Assembly (NCBI GenBank): GCA_041859045.1 | Contig: JBHELB010000027.1 | Span: forward strand, 62,001-126,000 | From: JBHELB01 sp041859045 | GTDB lineage: Bacteria; Hydrogenedentota; Hydrogenedentia; Hydrogenedentales; SLHB01 | Reading direction: 5' to 3' | DNA: 64,000 bases | Shown: one piece after another, positions 9,025 through 17,142 of the stretch | Numbering within the stretch: the stretch's first letter is position 1 | How the letters are laid out: every line of letters begins with the position of its first letter | Made by a program: the position numbers and the translations under genes | The notes under the pieces: model-generated | The model's input: only the letters and a program-made list of their open reading frames with translations | The model's database searches: none | Told to the model about the DNA's origin: nothing

Positions 9025-9140
9025 TCCGCGGCCTCGGCAGGCATTACTTTAAGGCGTACGGGGCAAATGCCCCTCGGCCACCGGCTGTCTTCGACCTGCG
9101 TGCCCTCGCGACTACGCCGCAAGGAAGCTGGACTATAGCA
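9025..9140 (-). promoter_or_regulatory. ribosomal protein L10 leader RNA
   Basis: The minus strand contains GAAGACAGCCGGUGGC (around 9092-9077) and, after a GGGGCAUUUGCCCC hairpin, UAAUGCCUGCCGAGGC (around 9046-9031). These are the two conserved strands of the L10-binding leader known from many bacteria. In this family, free L10 (with L7/L12) binds the leader and shuts off the operon, here probably by favouring the terminator at 8962-9001. The outer limits are approximate. Confidence 0.85.
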
Positions 9141-9400
9141 AATAACCGCCCAAAAGTGCAACTTTTCTTGGCTCCCAAATTGCCGGACACCTTCCAGAAA
9201 AAGGCGTCAGGGGCGCTATGTCGCGAAAAGGCCTTGTTTCTCATCCGCACGTGCGCCAACGGCTCCTCCCACAAACACCCGGTTCTGGTTGGGCAATAAT
9301 GGCTTACGCAAAGGACTTCGTCCCCCTCCCCCTTGTCTCCTGGGGCAATCCAGTGTAGATTCAATTCCCGGGCATTTTGTGCGCGGGAAGGAGGAACGGC

Positions 9401-10057
9401 ATGAACAAGGAACCGATTTGGGAAGCGATTGCGGCGGGCGGCGTGGTGCCGGTAATCGCGATCGATACGGTGGAAGCGGCGTTGCCGTTGGCGGATGCGT
9501 TGATTGCGGGCGGCCTGCCGATTGCGGAGATTACCTTTCGCACGGCAGCGGCCCCGGACGTCATCCGGCTGTTGAGCAAGGAGCGCCCGGAACTGATCGT
9601 GGGCGCGGGCACGGTGCTGACGACGGCGAACCTGGAGGCGGCGAAGGAATGCGGCGCGCAATTTGCCGTAGCGCCGGGGTTGAATCCGGTGACGGTGGCG
9701 AATGCGCGGGAGATCGGCATGCCGTTCTTGCCCGGCGTGGCCACGCCGACCGATATCGAGCACGCCCTGGGAATGGGGTGTTCGCTGCTCAAATTTTTCC
9801 CCTCGGAGGCTCTGGGCGGCATGGGGATGATTAAGGCCCTGGCCGCGCCGTATGCCCATGCGGGCGTGAAGTTTGTGCCGACCGGCGGGGTGAGCGCGGC
9901 GAATCTAGAAGCGTACCTGAAAACCGCTGCCGTCGCGGCGGTCGGCGGCACATGGATCGCCACGCGCGAGGACCTCGCGAACAAGGATTTCGGCGCGGTG
10001 GTCGAGCGTTGCAAGGCGGCGGTGGACATCGTCGCGCAAGCGCGCGCCACAACATAG
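9401..10057 (+). CDS. eda: 2-keto-3-deoxy-6-phosphogluconate aldolase (KDPG/KHG aldolase)
   Basis: This 218-residue class I aldolase is of typical family length. Visible active-site elements are E43 and R47 in AEITFRT, the PGVATPTDIE loop, and K131 in LLKFFPSE, which forms the Schiff base. PTGGVS near residue 167 binds phosphate. It splits KDPG to pyruvate and glyceraldehyde 3-phosphate in the Entner-Doudoroff route or in uronate catabolism. I chose the ATG at 9401 (AAGGAGG 8 nt upstream) over a frame extension to 9377. No edd or kinase lies next to it, so the pathway is not shown by context. Confidence 0.93.
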   Translation: MNKEPIWEAIAAGGVVPVIAIDTVEAALPLADALIAGGLPIAEITFRTAAAPDVIRLLSKERPELIVGAGTVLTTANLEAAKECGAQFAVAPGLNPVTVANAREIGMPFLPGVATPTDIEHALGMGCSLLKFFPSEALGGMGMIKALAAPYAHAGVKFVPTGGVSAANLEAYLKTAAVAAVGGTWIATREDLANKDFGAVVERCKAAVDIVAQARATT

Positions 10058-10103
10058 CCGGGCGAATGTATCGAGGTAGCTGACGCTCGCTTCGAAAAGA
10101 TGT

Positions 10104-10138
10104 GGGGAGAACCCTTCTTTCGCAGAAAGGTTCTCCCC
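10104..10138. terminator. bidirectional terminator between eda and alaS
   Basis: A 10-bp stem (GGGGAGAACC/GGTTCTCCCC, 10104-10113 with 10129-10138) has further pairing inside the loop. It sits between two convergent genes. T-rich stretches flank it on the plus side (AGCAGTTTTTC) and the minus side (CATCTTTTC). Confidence 0.75.
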
Positions 10139-10152
10139 CAGCAGTTTTTCTC

Positions 10153-12789
10153 TTACACGCCCAGTAGTTTTTCGACGATTCCCGTGGCCGCCGCGATCGC
10201 CTCGGGAAGTCTATCCGGGTCTTTGCCGCCGGCCTGGGCCATGTCGGGGCGTCCACCACCGCCGCCGCCCACCATCGGGGCCAATGCCTTCACGATATCG
10301 CCTGCCTTCACGCGGCCGGTCAGATCCTTGGACACGCCCACGCAGAGCGACGCCTTGCCCGCGTCGGCACTGCCGAGGACAATCACGCCCGACGGCAGTT
10401 GTTCGCGCAGTTTGTCGAGCACGTTGCGCAACCCTTCAGGGTCTTGGCCCGGCGCTTCGGCGGCCAGCAGCTTGAGCCCGCCCACCTCGACCACGCGCGA
10501 CATGAAATCGTTCGAGCCGCCCATCGCCGCGGTCTGCTTCCACTTCGCCACTTCGCGCGCGAGCCGTTTGTTCTCGTCGATCACGGCCTGCACCCGCGCA
10601 AGGGCATCCTCCACCGTGCAGTTCAGCGCCGCCGCCACGCCCGCCAGTTGGCGCTCGCGCGACTGAATATAGTCGAGTCCCGATTCGCCGCACAGCGCCT
10701 CGATGCGCCGCACGCCCGCCGAGATCGACGATTCCGCGAGCACCTTGAAGCAACCGATCTGGCCCGTGCGCGCGACGTGTGTGCCGCCGCACAGCTCCAT
10801 ACTGGTTTCGCCGATACGCACCACGCGCACGACGTCGTCGTACTTCTCGCCAAACAGCGCCATCGCGCCCGCCGCCCGGGCATCGGCCAACGCCATCTCG
10901 CGGATTTCCAGCGCTTCGTCCTCGCGGATGTATTCGTTCACCTGCCGCTCGATGTCCAACAGCCGCGCCGCGTCCACGCCTTCGAAGTGCGTGAAGTCGA
11001 AACGCAACCGTCCCGGCGCAACCAGCGACCCCGCCTGATGCACATGGTCACCGAGGATCGTGCGCAGCGCCGCCTGCAAAAGGTGTGTCGCCGTATGGTG
11101 CGCCTGCGTGGCCCGCCGCGCATCCACGTCGACCTGCGCAGTGACCTTGTCGCCCACGCGCAAGACCCCCTGCACCACCTTCACCGCGTGCAGCGTTTGC
11201 TTGGGCAGCAGCGCGCGCGTGTCCGATACATGTGCCGCGGCGTTCGCGCTCTCGATCAGCCCGATGTCGCCGACCTGTCCGCCGGAATTGGCGTAGAACG
11301 GCGTTTCGTCCAAAATCAGCTCGCCCTCTTCGCCTTCGCGCAACTCTTCAGCGCGCTGTCCGCCAGCCGTGATGATCGCGCGGATCTGCGACGCCGTGCT
11401 CAGAGTCTCGTAGCCCACGAACCGGGTGTCGCCGCACTCGTCTTTCACGACGCGGTACACAGGCGAGATCGCCTGCTCGCCGCTGCCGGTCCACGCGCTG
11501 CGCGCCTGTTCACGCTGACGCGCCATTGCCTCGTCAAAGCCCTGGCGATCGACCTCAAACCCGCGGTCCGTGGCGATGTCCGTGGCCAGGTCCAGCGGGA
11601 ACCCATAGGTGTCGTGCATGCGAAAGAGTTCCGCGCCCGGCACGCTGGTCGATCCCGAGGCCTTCATCGACGCGAAGATCTCTTCGAGCCGGTCCATGCC
11701 GCGCGCCAAGGTGCTCTGGAAGCGCTGTTCTTCCGTCAGAATCACCTTTTCGATTTGCAGCCGTTTTTCGACAAGTTCCGGGTAAATCCCACCCATGCTG
11801 TCGATGACCGAATGCGCGACCTGGTGCAGGAACGGCTCGGTCAGGCCCAGTTCGCGCCCGAACCGCGCCGCACGCCGCAGCAGACGCCGCTCGACGTAGC
11901 CACGGCCCTCATTGCCCGGCATCACGCCATCCGCGATGAGGAAGCTCAGCGCGCGGATGTGGTCCGCGATCACGCGATACGGCACGGGATTCTGCGCGTA
12001 CGGCGCTTTGGCCAGTGCGCCGGTGGCCTTGAGAATGGGCTGCAGCCCGTCGATATCGAAAACCGTGTCGACGCCCTGGAGCAGACACGCCATGCGCTCG
12101 AGGCCCATGCCCGTGTCGATGCCGCGGTTCTTGAGCGTGGGCCGCGACCCGTCGAGTTGCTGATCGAACTGCGGAAACACGAGGTTCCAGAACTCGATGA
12201 ACCGTTCGCCGGGGTCATCGCCCGGCGTGCTGTCCTTGCCGAGGTGCTCGCCGCGATCGAAGTGCAACTCCGAACATGGCCCGCACGCGCCCGTGTCGCC
12301 CGCCGGCCCCCAGAAGTTGTCCTTCGCGCCCAGGCGCACGATCCGGCTCGTGGGCACGCCGACTTCCTTCTCCCAAATGCCGTAGGCCTCGTCGTCGTCC
12401 TCGTAGACCGAAATCCAAACCCGCGCCGGGTCGAACTTGATCACTTGCGTCGCGAATTCCCAGGCCCAGGTGATGGCTTCACGCTTAAAGTAGTCGCCGA
12501 ACGAAAAGTTGCCCAGCATTTCGAAGAAGGTCATATGCCGGGTGGTCTTGCCGACTTCATCGAGATCGTTGGCCTTGCCGCCCGCACGCAAACATTTCTG
12601 CGAGGTCGCCGCCCGGCGGTATGGAACAGGCACTTCGCCCGTGTAATACGCCTTGAACTGCACCATGCCCGCGCTGGTAAACAGAAGCGTCGGGTCGTTG
12701 CTGGGCACGAGCTTGTCGCTACGCTCGATGACATGGCCGCGCTGCCGGAAAAAGTCCAGATACGCCGCCCGGATATCGTCACTCCTCAC
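10153..12789 (-). CDS. alaS: alanyl-tRNA synthetase
   Basis: This 878-residue class II synthetase charges tRNA-Ala. The catalytic domain opens SDDIRAAYLDFFRQRGH and contains the motif 1/2 region around TFFEMLGNFSFGDYFK. The editing domain has HHTATHLL and CGGTHV zinc/editing motifs, and the C-terminal DHHA1-type domain ends in a glycine run (VGGGGGGRPDMAQAGG). Length and order are those of full bacterial AlaRS. The frame runs to 12846, but the GTG at 12789, with AAGGAGG 6 nt before it, places the start where homologues begin. It is a single gene, convergent with eda. Confidence 0.97.
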   Translation of the reverse strand: MRSDDIRAAYLDFFRQRGHVIERSDKLVPSNDPTLLFTSAGMVQFKAYYTGEVPVPYRRAATSQKCLRAGGKANDLDEVGKTTRHMTFFEMLGNFSFGDYFKREAITWAWEFATQVIKFDPARVWISVYEDDDEAYGIWEKEVGVPTSRIVRLGAKDNFWGPAGDTGACGPCSELHFDRGEHLGKDSTPGDDPGERFIEFWNLVFPQFDQQLDGSRPTLKNRGIDTGMGLERMACLLQGVDTVFDIDGLQPILKATGALAKAPYAQNPVPYRVIADHIRALSFLIADGVMPGNEGRGYVERRLLRRAARFGRELGLTEPFLHQVAHSVIDSMGGIYPELVEKRLQIEKVILTEEQRFQSTLARGMDRLEEIFASMKASGSTSVPGAELFRMHDTYGFPLDLATDIATDRGFEVDRQGFDEAMARQREQARSAWTGSGEQAISPVYRVVKDECGDTRFVGYETLSTASQIRAIITAGGQRAEELREGEEGELILDETPFYANSGGQVGDIGLIESANAAAHVSDTRALLPKQTLHAVKVVQGVLRVGDKVTAQVDVDARRATQAHHTATHLLQAALRTILGDHVHQAGSLVAPGRLRFDFTHFEGVDAARLLDIERQVNEYIREDEALEIREMALADARAAGAMALFGEKYDDVVRVVRIGETSMELCGGTHVARTGQIGCFKVLAESSISAGVRRIEALCGESGLDYIQSRERQLAGVAAALNCTVEDALARVQAVIDENKRLAREVAKWKQTAAMGGSNDFMSRVVEVGGLKLLAAEAPGQDPEGLRNVLDKLREQLPSGVIVLGSADAGKASLCVGVSKDLTGRVKAGDIVKALAPMVGGGGGGRPDMAQAGGKDPDRLPEAIAAATGIVEKLLGV

Positions 12790-12923
12790 CGTGAACCTCC
12801 TTACGCCGTCCGCTGTCAAAATGATGAAAGCCGCCAAACATCGCATTATACCCGCACAACGAAAAGAGGTTCAAAAGAACGGCGAAAGAACGGCGAATTG
12901 CTGAAGCGTCTCAAAATAAACGA

Positions 12924-12947
12924 CGCCCGCCGGAGTCCCAGCGGGCG
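12924..12947 (-). terminator. Rho-independent terminator of the DUF2961 gene
   Basis: A CGCCCGC/GCGGGCG stem (12924-12930 with 12941-12947) is followed on the minus strand by TCGTTTATTTTGAG. It starts about 20 nt after the stop at 12967. Confidence 0.8.
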
Positions 12948-12966
12948 CGTTGTATCGCTCTGTGTA

Positions 12967-14043
12967 TTAGGGATTGGGTTTGAGGATCGTCTTCACGCGT
13001 TCTTCGAGCGGCGGCAACGGCTCATGCGGATACCCCACGCGGTCCTGATACCAGTAATGCATGGTCGCGTAGTCCACCCACGCGCCGCCCTCGGCGGCTC
13101 GGGCGTGCAGTATGTTGTGAAGCTCCGTATTGTCCTGGAACTCATGCTTCCAATCCACCCGCCAGTCCAGACTCTTCATGAACGGAATCACGTTCACGTC
13201 GCGAAACTCGTAGACGCTGAGCAGCGCGGGATTGCTCTGCTGCACGAAATTGATCCCCGTGCGATGTCCCTGGAACGGCGCGCGCCAGCCCCAGGCGAAG
13301 CAGAACGAATCCTCGGACCCAAGATAGTCCGCGCGCGGCTTCGATTCGCCGTCGATCCGCACTTCGTTGTTGCCTTCCATGACGAACCCGAACTCTTTAA
13401 AGCGGTCTTCGTCCGTGCTGATGCTCCACGCCCGCCCGAGCAGATGCCCGCGCCCGTCGACGTGAAAGAAGTGCTCGTCGCATTTATTGGTGAGTTGAAA
13501 CGCGCGGCGCTTCCACGTGGCGTGGAAATACCCCAGGCCCGGATTCCACGCGGGCAGACGCTCCCATTCAACGAAGCTGTAGTTCCCGACATTGTGCGGC
13601 GTCTCGTTGCGCAACACGACCCGGGCGCTGACTTCGAACGGCATTGGGATATAGCAGTTGTACGACTCGAGCGACTTCTCGATGAACGGTCCTGAAAACG
13701 CCTGCGCGCGCCCACAGCAGCCGTCCGCGAAGAAATCCGCCAGCGGCGCTTGAACGGCCGGAGTTTCGACGCCGTCAAAATAGATCTCGAGGATTATTCC
13801 TCGCGCCACCAGCGCGGTGTATTCCGGATTGGGTTCCTTCCCTATCTCGGGCAACTGAAGGAAATGCCGCGTGCAATGGATGTGCGTGATCACTGCCGGA
13901 CCTTCGATTTCCGCGACCGTAATCGTCCGGCCCGCGTCCAGCGTTTCCAACTCCGGATACGCGTCATACGCCCAGCCCCCGTTCGAGAATCCGAACGACG
14001 AGCGGTCCCGTAAGGTCGCCAACTGCTCCCATGAATATCGCAC
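12967..14043 (-). CDS. DUF2961 protein (GH172-like)
   Basis: This gene encodes 358 residues. Family features are IEGPAVITHIHCT (the GPGxIxxIW-type strand), LEIYFDGVETPAVQAPLADFFADG (the LRIYWDGExxPSVExPLGDFFG motif), a cluster of aromatic residues, and conserved asparagine/glutamate strands. DUF2961 includes the GH172 glycosidases acting on furanose-type sugars such as fructose or arabinofuranose units. Whether this member shares that activity cannot be told from sequence alone. The start is GTG 14043, with GCAGGAG 9 nt upstream; the frame upstream to 14136 has no ribosome site. No signal peptide is seen. It is monocistronic. Confidence 0.85.
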   Translation of the reverse strand: MRYSWEQLATLRDRSSFGFSNGGWAYDAYPELETLDAGRTITVAEIEGPAVITHIHCTRHFLQLPEIGKEPNPEYTALVARGIILEIYFDGVETPAVQAPLADFFADGCCGRAQAFSGPFIEKSLESYNCYIPMPFEVSARVVLRNETPHNVGNYSFVEWERLPAWNPGLGYFHATWKRRAFQLTNKCDEHFFHVDGRGHLLGRAWSISTDEDRFKEFGFVMEGNNEVRIDGESKPRADYLGSEDSFCFAWGWRAPFQGHRTGINFVQQSNPALLSVYEFRDVNVIPFMKSLDWRVDWKHEFQDNTELHNILHARAAEGGAWVDYATMHYWYQDRVGYPHEPLPPLEERVKTILKPNP

Positions 14044-14300
14044 GGCTTTTTTCTCCTGCCTATGTTGAGTGTTGTGTGTGCACGCCGCCTGCTCGCAGCA
14101 AGCATACATGTTCGAGCACCGCCTCGGAGAAGTCAACTGCGTTCAGCGCGAACTCAAAGCGAATCCAGCAAAATTCGAGGCACGCGGTTACGGGATGCAA
14201 GGGGCAAGCCGGGCTTAATGCGATGGCCTGCAGGAAAATAGGGAGATGCCGAGTCGTTCTTTTGAGACGCGGCCACGTGCGTGAGCGTTTCCGCATTATT

Positions 14301-14329
14301 TTGCGCAACCCCCATCGGAATGCTAGAAT
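14301..14329 (+). promoter_or_regulatory. sigma-70-type promoter of tRNA-Val
   Basis: TTGCGC (14301-14306), a 17-nt spacer and TAGAAT (14324-14329) end 12 nt before the mature tRNA 5' end. Confidence 0.7.
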
Positions 14330-14341
14330 ACGCCGCTCTTG

Positions 14342-14418
14342 GGGCGGTTAGCTCAGCTGGTTAGAGCATCTGCTTTACACGCAGGGGGCCGGGGGTTCGA
14401 ATCCCTCACCGCCCACCA
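14342..14418 (+). tRNA. tRNA-Val (anticodon TAC)
   Basis: A 77-nt cloverleaf has acceptor arms GGGCGGT and ACCGCCC, D-arm GCTCAGCTGGTTAGAGC, anticodon stem-loop TCTGC-TTTACAC-GCAGG with anticodon TAC, and T-arm GGGGGTTCGAATCCC. CCA is encoded at 14416-14418. It stands alone, with a good promoter upstream. Confidence 0.97.
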
Positions 14419-14623
14419 ATCGGCTCTGTCAGGGGAAAGAGGTTGCGGATGCGCCTCTTTCCCTTGTGCTTTTGGTGCTGCCGTCGCGGGCGAGCCCTTG
14501 CGTCACGCCCCGCCCCCCCTACGCCCATCGGGCGCGACAGACCCGCGGGCAACCGCGTTTGTGCCCGGATGCCCCACAAGGCGCGTTCAGCCGTGGGCGC
14601 GAGACGCCCGGCGGGCAGACTCT

Positions 14624-16777
14624 CTATTCCGAATCACCCTGCGTCTTCGGCTTCCATTCCCGCGAACGCCGCTGCGCTTCGGCAATCTGTTCCGGCGTCA
14701 TCTCCTTCGCGACTTTCTCGCGCAGTTCCCGCGCCTTCTCATCCGTCTGACCGGCTAAATTGAAGCACACATAGGCCTCGACGTTGTCCTTCAGCACGCC
14801 GTCGCCAAGGGCGTAGCGCAGGCCTAGGTTGAACTGGGCTTTGGCAAGTCCCTGCTCCGCCGCCTTGCGGTACCACTTGACGGCTTTGGCTGAGTCTTTC
14901 GGCACGCCCTCGCCGTTGGCGTAGAATAGGCCCAGGTTGAACTGGGCTTTGGCATGTCCCTGCTCCGCCGCCTTGCGGTACCACTTGACGGCTTCGGCAG
15001 AATCATTCGGCAGGCCTTCGCCGTCGGCGTACACGTTGCCTAGGTTGAACTGGGCACCAGCGTGTCCCTGCTCCGCCGCCTTGCGGTACCACTCGACTGC
15101 CTTGGTGGACTCCTTGGGGACGCCTTCGCCGTTGGCGTAGAGTACGCCCAGGTTGCACTGCGCTTCGGCAAGTCCCTGCTCCGCCGCCTTGCGGTACCAC
15201 TCGACTGCCTTGGTGGAGTCCTCGGGGACGCCTTCGCCGTCGTGGTACCTATTGCCCAGGTTGAACTGGGCTTTGGCATGTCCCTGCTCCGCCGCCTTGC
15301 GGTACCACTTGACGGCTTCGGCTGAGTCTTTCGGCACGCCCTCGCCGTTGGCGTAGAATATGCCCAAGCTGAACTGGGCTTTGGCATCTCCCTGCTCCGC
15401 CGCCTTGTGATAGTCTGCACACAGTAGTTCCAGGCTGGCTCGGGCTTCGGCAAACCCTTGTTCTGCCGCTTTGCGCCACCATTTAGCAGCCTCGACGGAG
15501 TCCTCCGCTACGCCATTACCGTTGTAGTACTTCAGACCCAAAAAGAACTGGCCGACGTCATATCCCTGTTCGGCGGCTTTTCTATACCATTTGACGGCTT
15601 CGGCAGAGTCCTTCGCCACGCCCTCGCCTCTGTCGTACATCACACCTAAATTGCACTGCGCTTCGGCAAGTCCCTGTTCCGCCGCTCTTCGGTACCACTT
15701 GGCCGCTTCGGTGAAGTCCTTGGGCACACCTTCGCCGCTGATGTACCTGAAGCCCAGCTTGCCCTGCGCTTCGGCAAGTCCCTGTTCCGCCGCTTTTTGG
15801 AACCACTTGTAAGCTTCGGCGAAGTCTTTGGGCACGCCTTCGCCGATGGCATGCATCACGCCCAAGTTGTACTGGGCTTCGGCATGTCCCTGCTCGGCCG
15901 CCTTGCGGTACCACTTGACGGCTTCGGCTGAGTCCTTCGGCACGCCGTCGCCTCTGTCGTACATCAAGCCCAAGCTGAACTGGGCTTGGGCATTTCCCTG
16001 CTCTGCTGCTTCGCGCATGTCCCCAAGGGCATCCACGTCGTTGCCCGCCGTGTCTTCTGTCAGTAGGCCAACTTCCGATAGGAGTCGTCTGTAGTATGTC
16101 AAATCTCGCTCGGCTTCAGGGCTGGAATAGATGCACTCCTTCGCGGCGGTGAAAGCTGCTCCTCGGTCTGCGCCCAAGCTCGTGGACGCATCCCCGCTTC
16201 GAAATATGAAGGAGCACATGGACATTGCCTGCATAAGACGCGGGATAAAGAATTCTCGCATCTCTGGAGAATTGCTTCCCCGGCGAAGAACGAAGTATTT
16301 CAGGAGGCAGACGACGGAGATTGGATCATAGTAGCGAGTCCCTTTTTGAAAAAGGAAGAATCCAAATCCGTGCCTGTTGGTCTTAAAGTTGAGAGTTTGG
16401 GACTTCTCTGAATACCGAAGAGAAAGAGTATATTTCTTAATGCCGGGATGGCCGGGATACCGAATCAGCTTCGGCACGTTTGGTACTTCAAGGCCCATCA
16501 GCGGGCTAAAGACCATGCTTTCAAACCGCGTCACCTGATCTGCTATGGCGATGGCAAGATGCCTATCCCCGCTTGTCTCAATCAGGGTCATCTGCCTCAA
16601 TGCGTAACAGCACATCACTAGAAGGTCACAAAACATACTGTCAACGCCCTCGGGCACGTTCGTCTCGTGGCAAACGGCAAAGTCATTCTCTTCATAAAAA
16701 TGAATGGTTGTGTCGGCTCCGATTTCCACGATGAGTCCCCCTATGCGTCCCAATTCCCCAAGCTTCAGAACCCGCAA
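14624..16777 (-). CDS. Sel1-repeat protein, probably lacking its natural start
   Basis: The frame encodes 717 residues. Residues 1-262 form a non-repetitive domain that I do not recognise. From residue 263 come twelve Sel1-like (TPR-related) repeats of 36 residues, consensus AxAQFNLGxxYxxGEGVPKDSAEAVKWYRKAAEQGH. Repeat 6 is shortened to 22 residues and a Lys/Glu-rich tail follows. Sel1 repeats mediate protein contacts, often in exported or stress-linked proteins. The only start at the 5' end is a TTG with no ribosome site, directly after an in-frame TAG. An upstream segment encodes a signal-like peptide with promoter and Shine-Dalgarno (see 16778-16843), so this may be a recently interrupted gene. 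Confidence 0.75.
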   Translation of the reverse strand: MRVLKLGELGRIGGLIVEIGADTTIHFYEENDFAVCHETNVPEGVDSMFCDLLVMCCYALRQMTLIETSGDRHLAIAIADQVTRFESMVFSPLMGLEVPNVPKLIRYPGHPGIKKYTLSLRYSEKSQTLNFKTNRHGFGFFLFQKGTRYYDPISVVCLLKYFVLRRGSNSPEMREFFIPRLMQAMSMCSFIFRSGDASTSLGADRGAAFTAAKECIYSSPEAERDLTYYRRLLSEVGLLTEDTAGNDVDALGDMREAAEQGNAQAQFSLGLMYDRGDGVPKDSAEAVKWYRKAAEQGHAEAQYNLGVMHAIGEGVPKDFAEAYKWFQKAAEQGLAEAQGKLGFRYISGEGVPKDFTEAAKWYRRAAEQGLAEAQCNLGVMYDRGEGVAKDSAEAVKWYRKAAEQGYDVGQFFLGLKYYNGNGVAEDSVEAAKWWRKAAEQGFAEARASLELLCADYHKAAEQGDAKAQFSLGIFYANGEGVPKDSAEAVKWYRKAAEQGHAKAQFNLGNRYHDGEGVPEDSTKAVEWYRKAAEQGLAEAQCNLGVLYANGEGVPKESTKAVEWYRKAAEQGHAGAQFNLGNVYADGEGLPNDSAEAVKWYRKAAEQGHAKAQFNLGLFYANGEGVPKDSAKAVKWYRKAAEQGLAKAQFNLGLRYALGDGVLKDNVEAYVCFNLAGQTDEKARELREKVAKEMTPEQIAEAQRRSREWKPKTQGDSE
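14744..15991 (-). repeat. tandem 108-bp coding repeats (Sel1)
   Basis: About eleven full units of 108 bp and one truncated unit are arranged head to tail within the Sel1 gene. Several are nearly identical in DNA (the stretch around TCCCTGCTCCGCCGCCTTGC recurs), so the array is prone to unit gain or loss and to assembly error. Confidence 0.9.
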
Positions 16778-16843
16778 CTATCCGAATAGCAGGGTCGCGG
16801 CGATTAGGAGAAGAATGTTTGCTTTGCGCGGTCGGCTGAACAT
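16778..16843 (-). pseudogene. signal-peptide leader segment in frame with the Sel1 gene, closed by TAG
   Basis: An ATG at 16843, with GAGGGG 8 nt upstream, encodes 21 residues that look like a signal peptide or membrane anchor (MFSRPRKANILLLIAATLLFG). The frame then meets TAG (16778-16780) and continues, in the same frame, into the Sel1 protein. The simplest reading is a nonsense mutation, or a sequencing error, separating signal and body of one exported Sel1 protein. A separate leader peptide is the alternative. Confidence 0.5.
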
Positions 16844-16859
16844 GGCATTGGTCCCCTCG

Positions 16860-16888
16860 ATTGTAGTCGCCCCCAACCCAAATCGGAA
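16860..16888 (-). promoter_or_regulatory. possible promoter of the Sel1 gene
   Basis: On the minus strand TACAAT (16865-16860) is preceded at 17 nt by TTCCGA, a poor -35. Transcription would begin just before the GAGGGG ribosome site of the leader segment, which supports translation starting at 16843. Confidence 0.4.
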
Positions 16889-16970
16889 GAATCCTATCAA
16901 CAAACCTGGGCGGGCGCAAGAAGTAGTGAATTCTTTTTCAGCCCCCGCCGCCCAGCATGGCAAGCGGTAG

Positions 16971-17008
16971 AACGGCAACGGGTTATGGTAGTATGACCCG
17001 TTGCCGTT
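16971..17008 (+). terminator. strong intrinsic terminator without an evident gene
   Basis: A 13-bp perfect stem (AACGGCAACGGGT/ACCCGTTGCCGTT, 16971-16983 with 16996-17008) is followed on the plus strand by TTCGTTTTGTGG. No plus-strand gene ends here, although an open frame of doubtful status closes at 16970. Confidence 0.75.
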
Positions 17009-17142
17009 TTCGTTTTGTGGCGATGCGCAAGGCGCGGGAACTCCCAAAGACAAGCGGCGAATCCGGCAAATCCTCGCCCATGAGCGGGCTGTTTCCCAAG
17101 CGGCTTTATTGACTTGCCCACCTCGTTGTGATTCCATGCGGC

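Noticed and set aside
9141..9400. Possible tRNA or small RNA in the rplJ-eda gap
   Set aside because: No cloverleaf or terminator is found; the stretch most likely holds two divergent promoters.
10399..13695. Very long plus-strand open frame opposite alaS and the DUF2961 gene
   Set aside because: It is the antisense shadow of two clear genes, rich in Arg/His as GC-rich antisense frames are, with no ribosome site.
14744..15991. Regular repeat spacing suggesting a CRISPR array
   Set aside because: The units are 108-bp in-frame protein repeats without variable spacers, and no cas gene is present.
16704..16970. Plus-strand 88-codon frame ending just before the orphan terminator
   Set aside because: It is antisense to the Sel1 start and leader, low in complexity and without a ribosome site; coding is unlikely though a transcript may exist.
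16981..17137. Upstream extension of the Sel1 leader frame
   Set aside because: It reads through the terminator hairpin and has no ribosome site; the ATG at 16843 is better supported.
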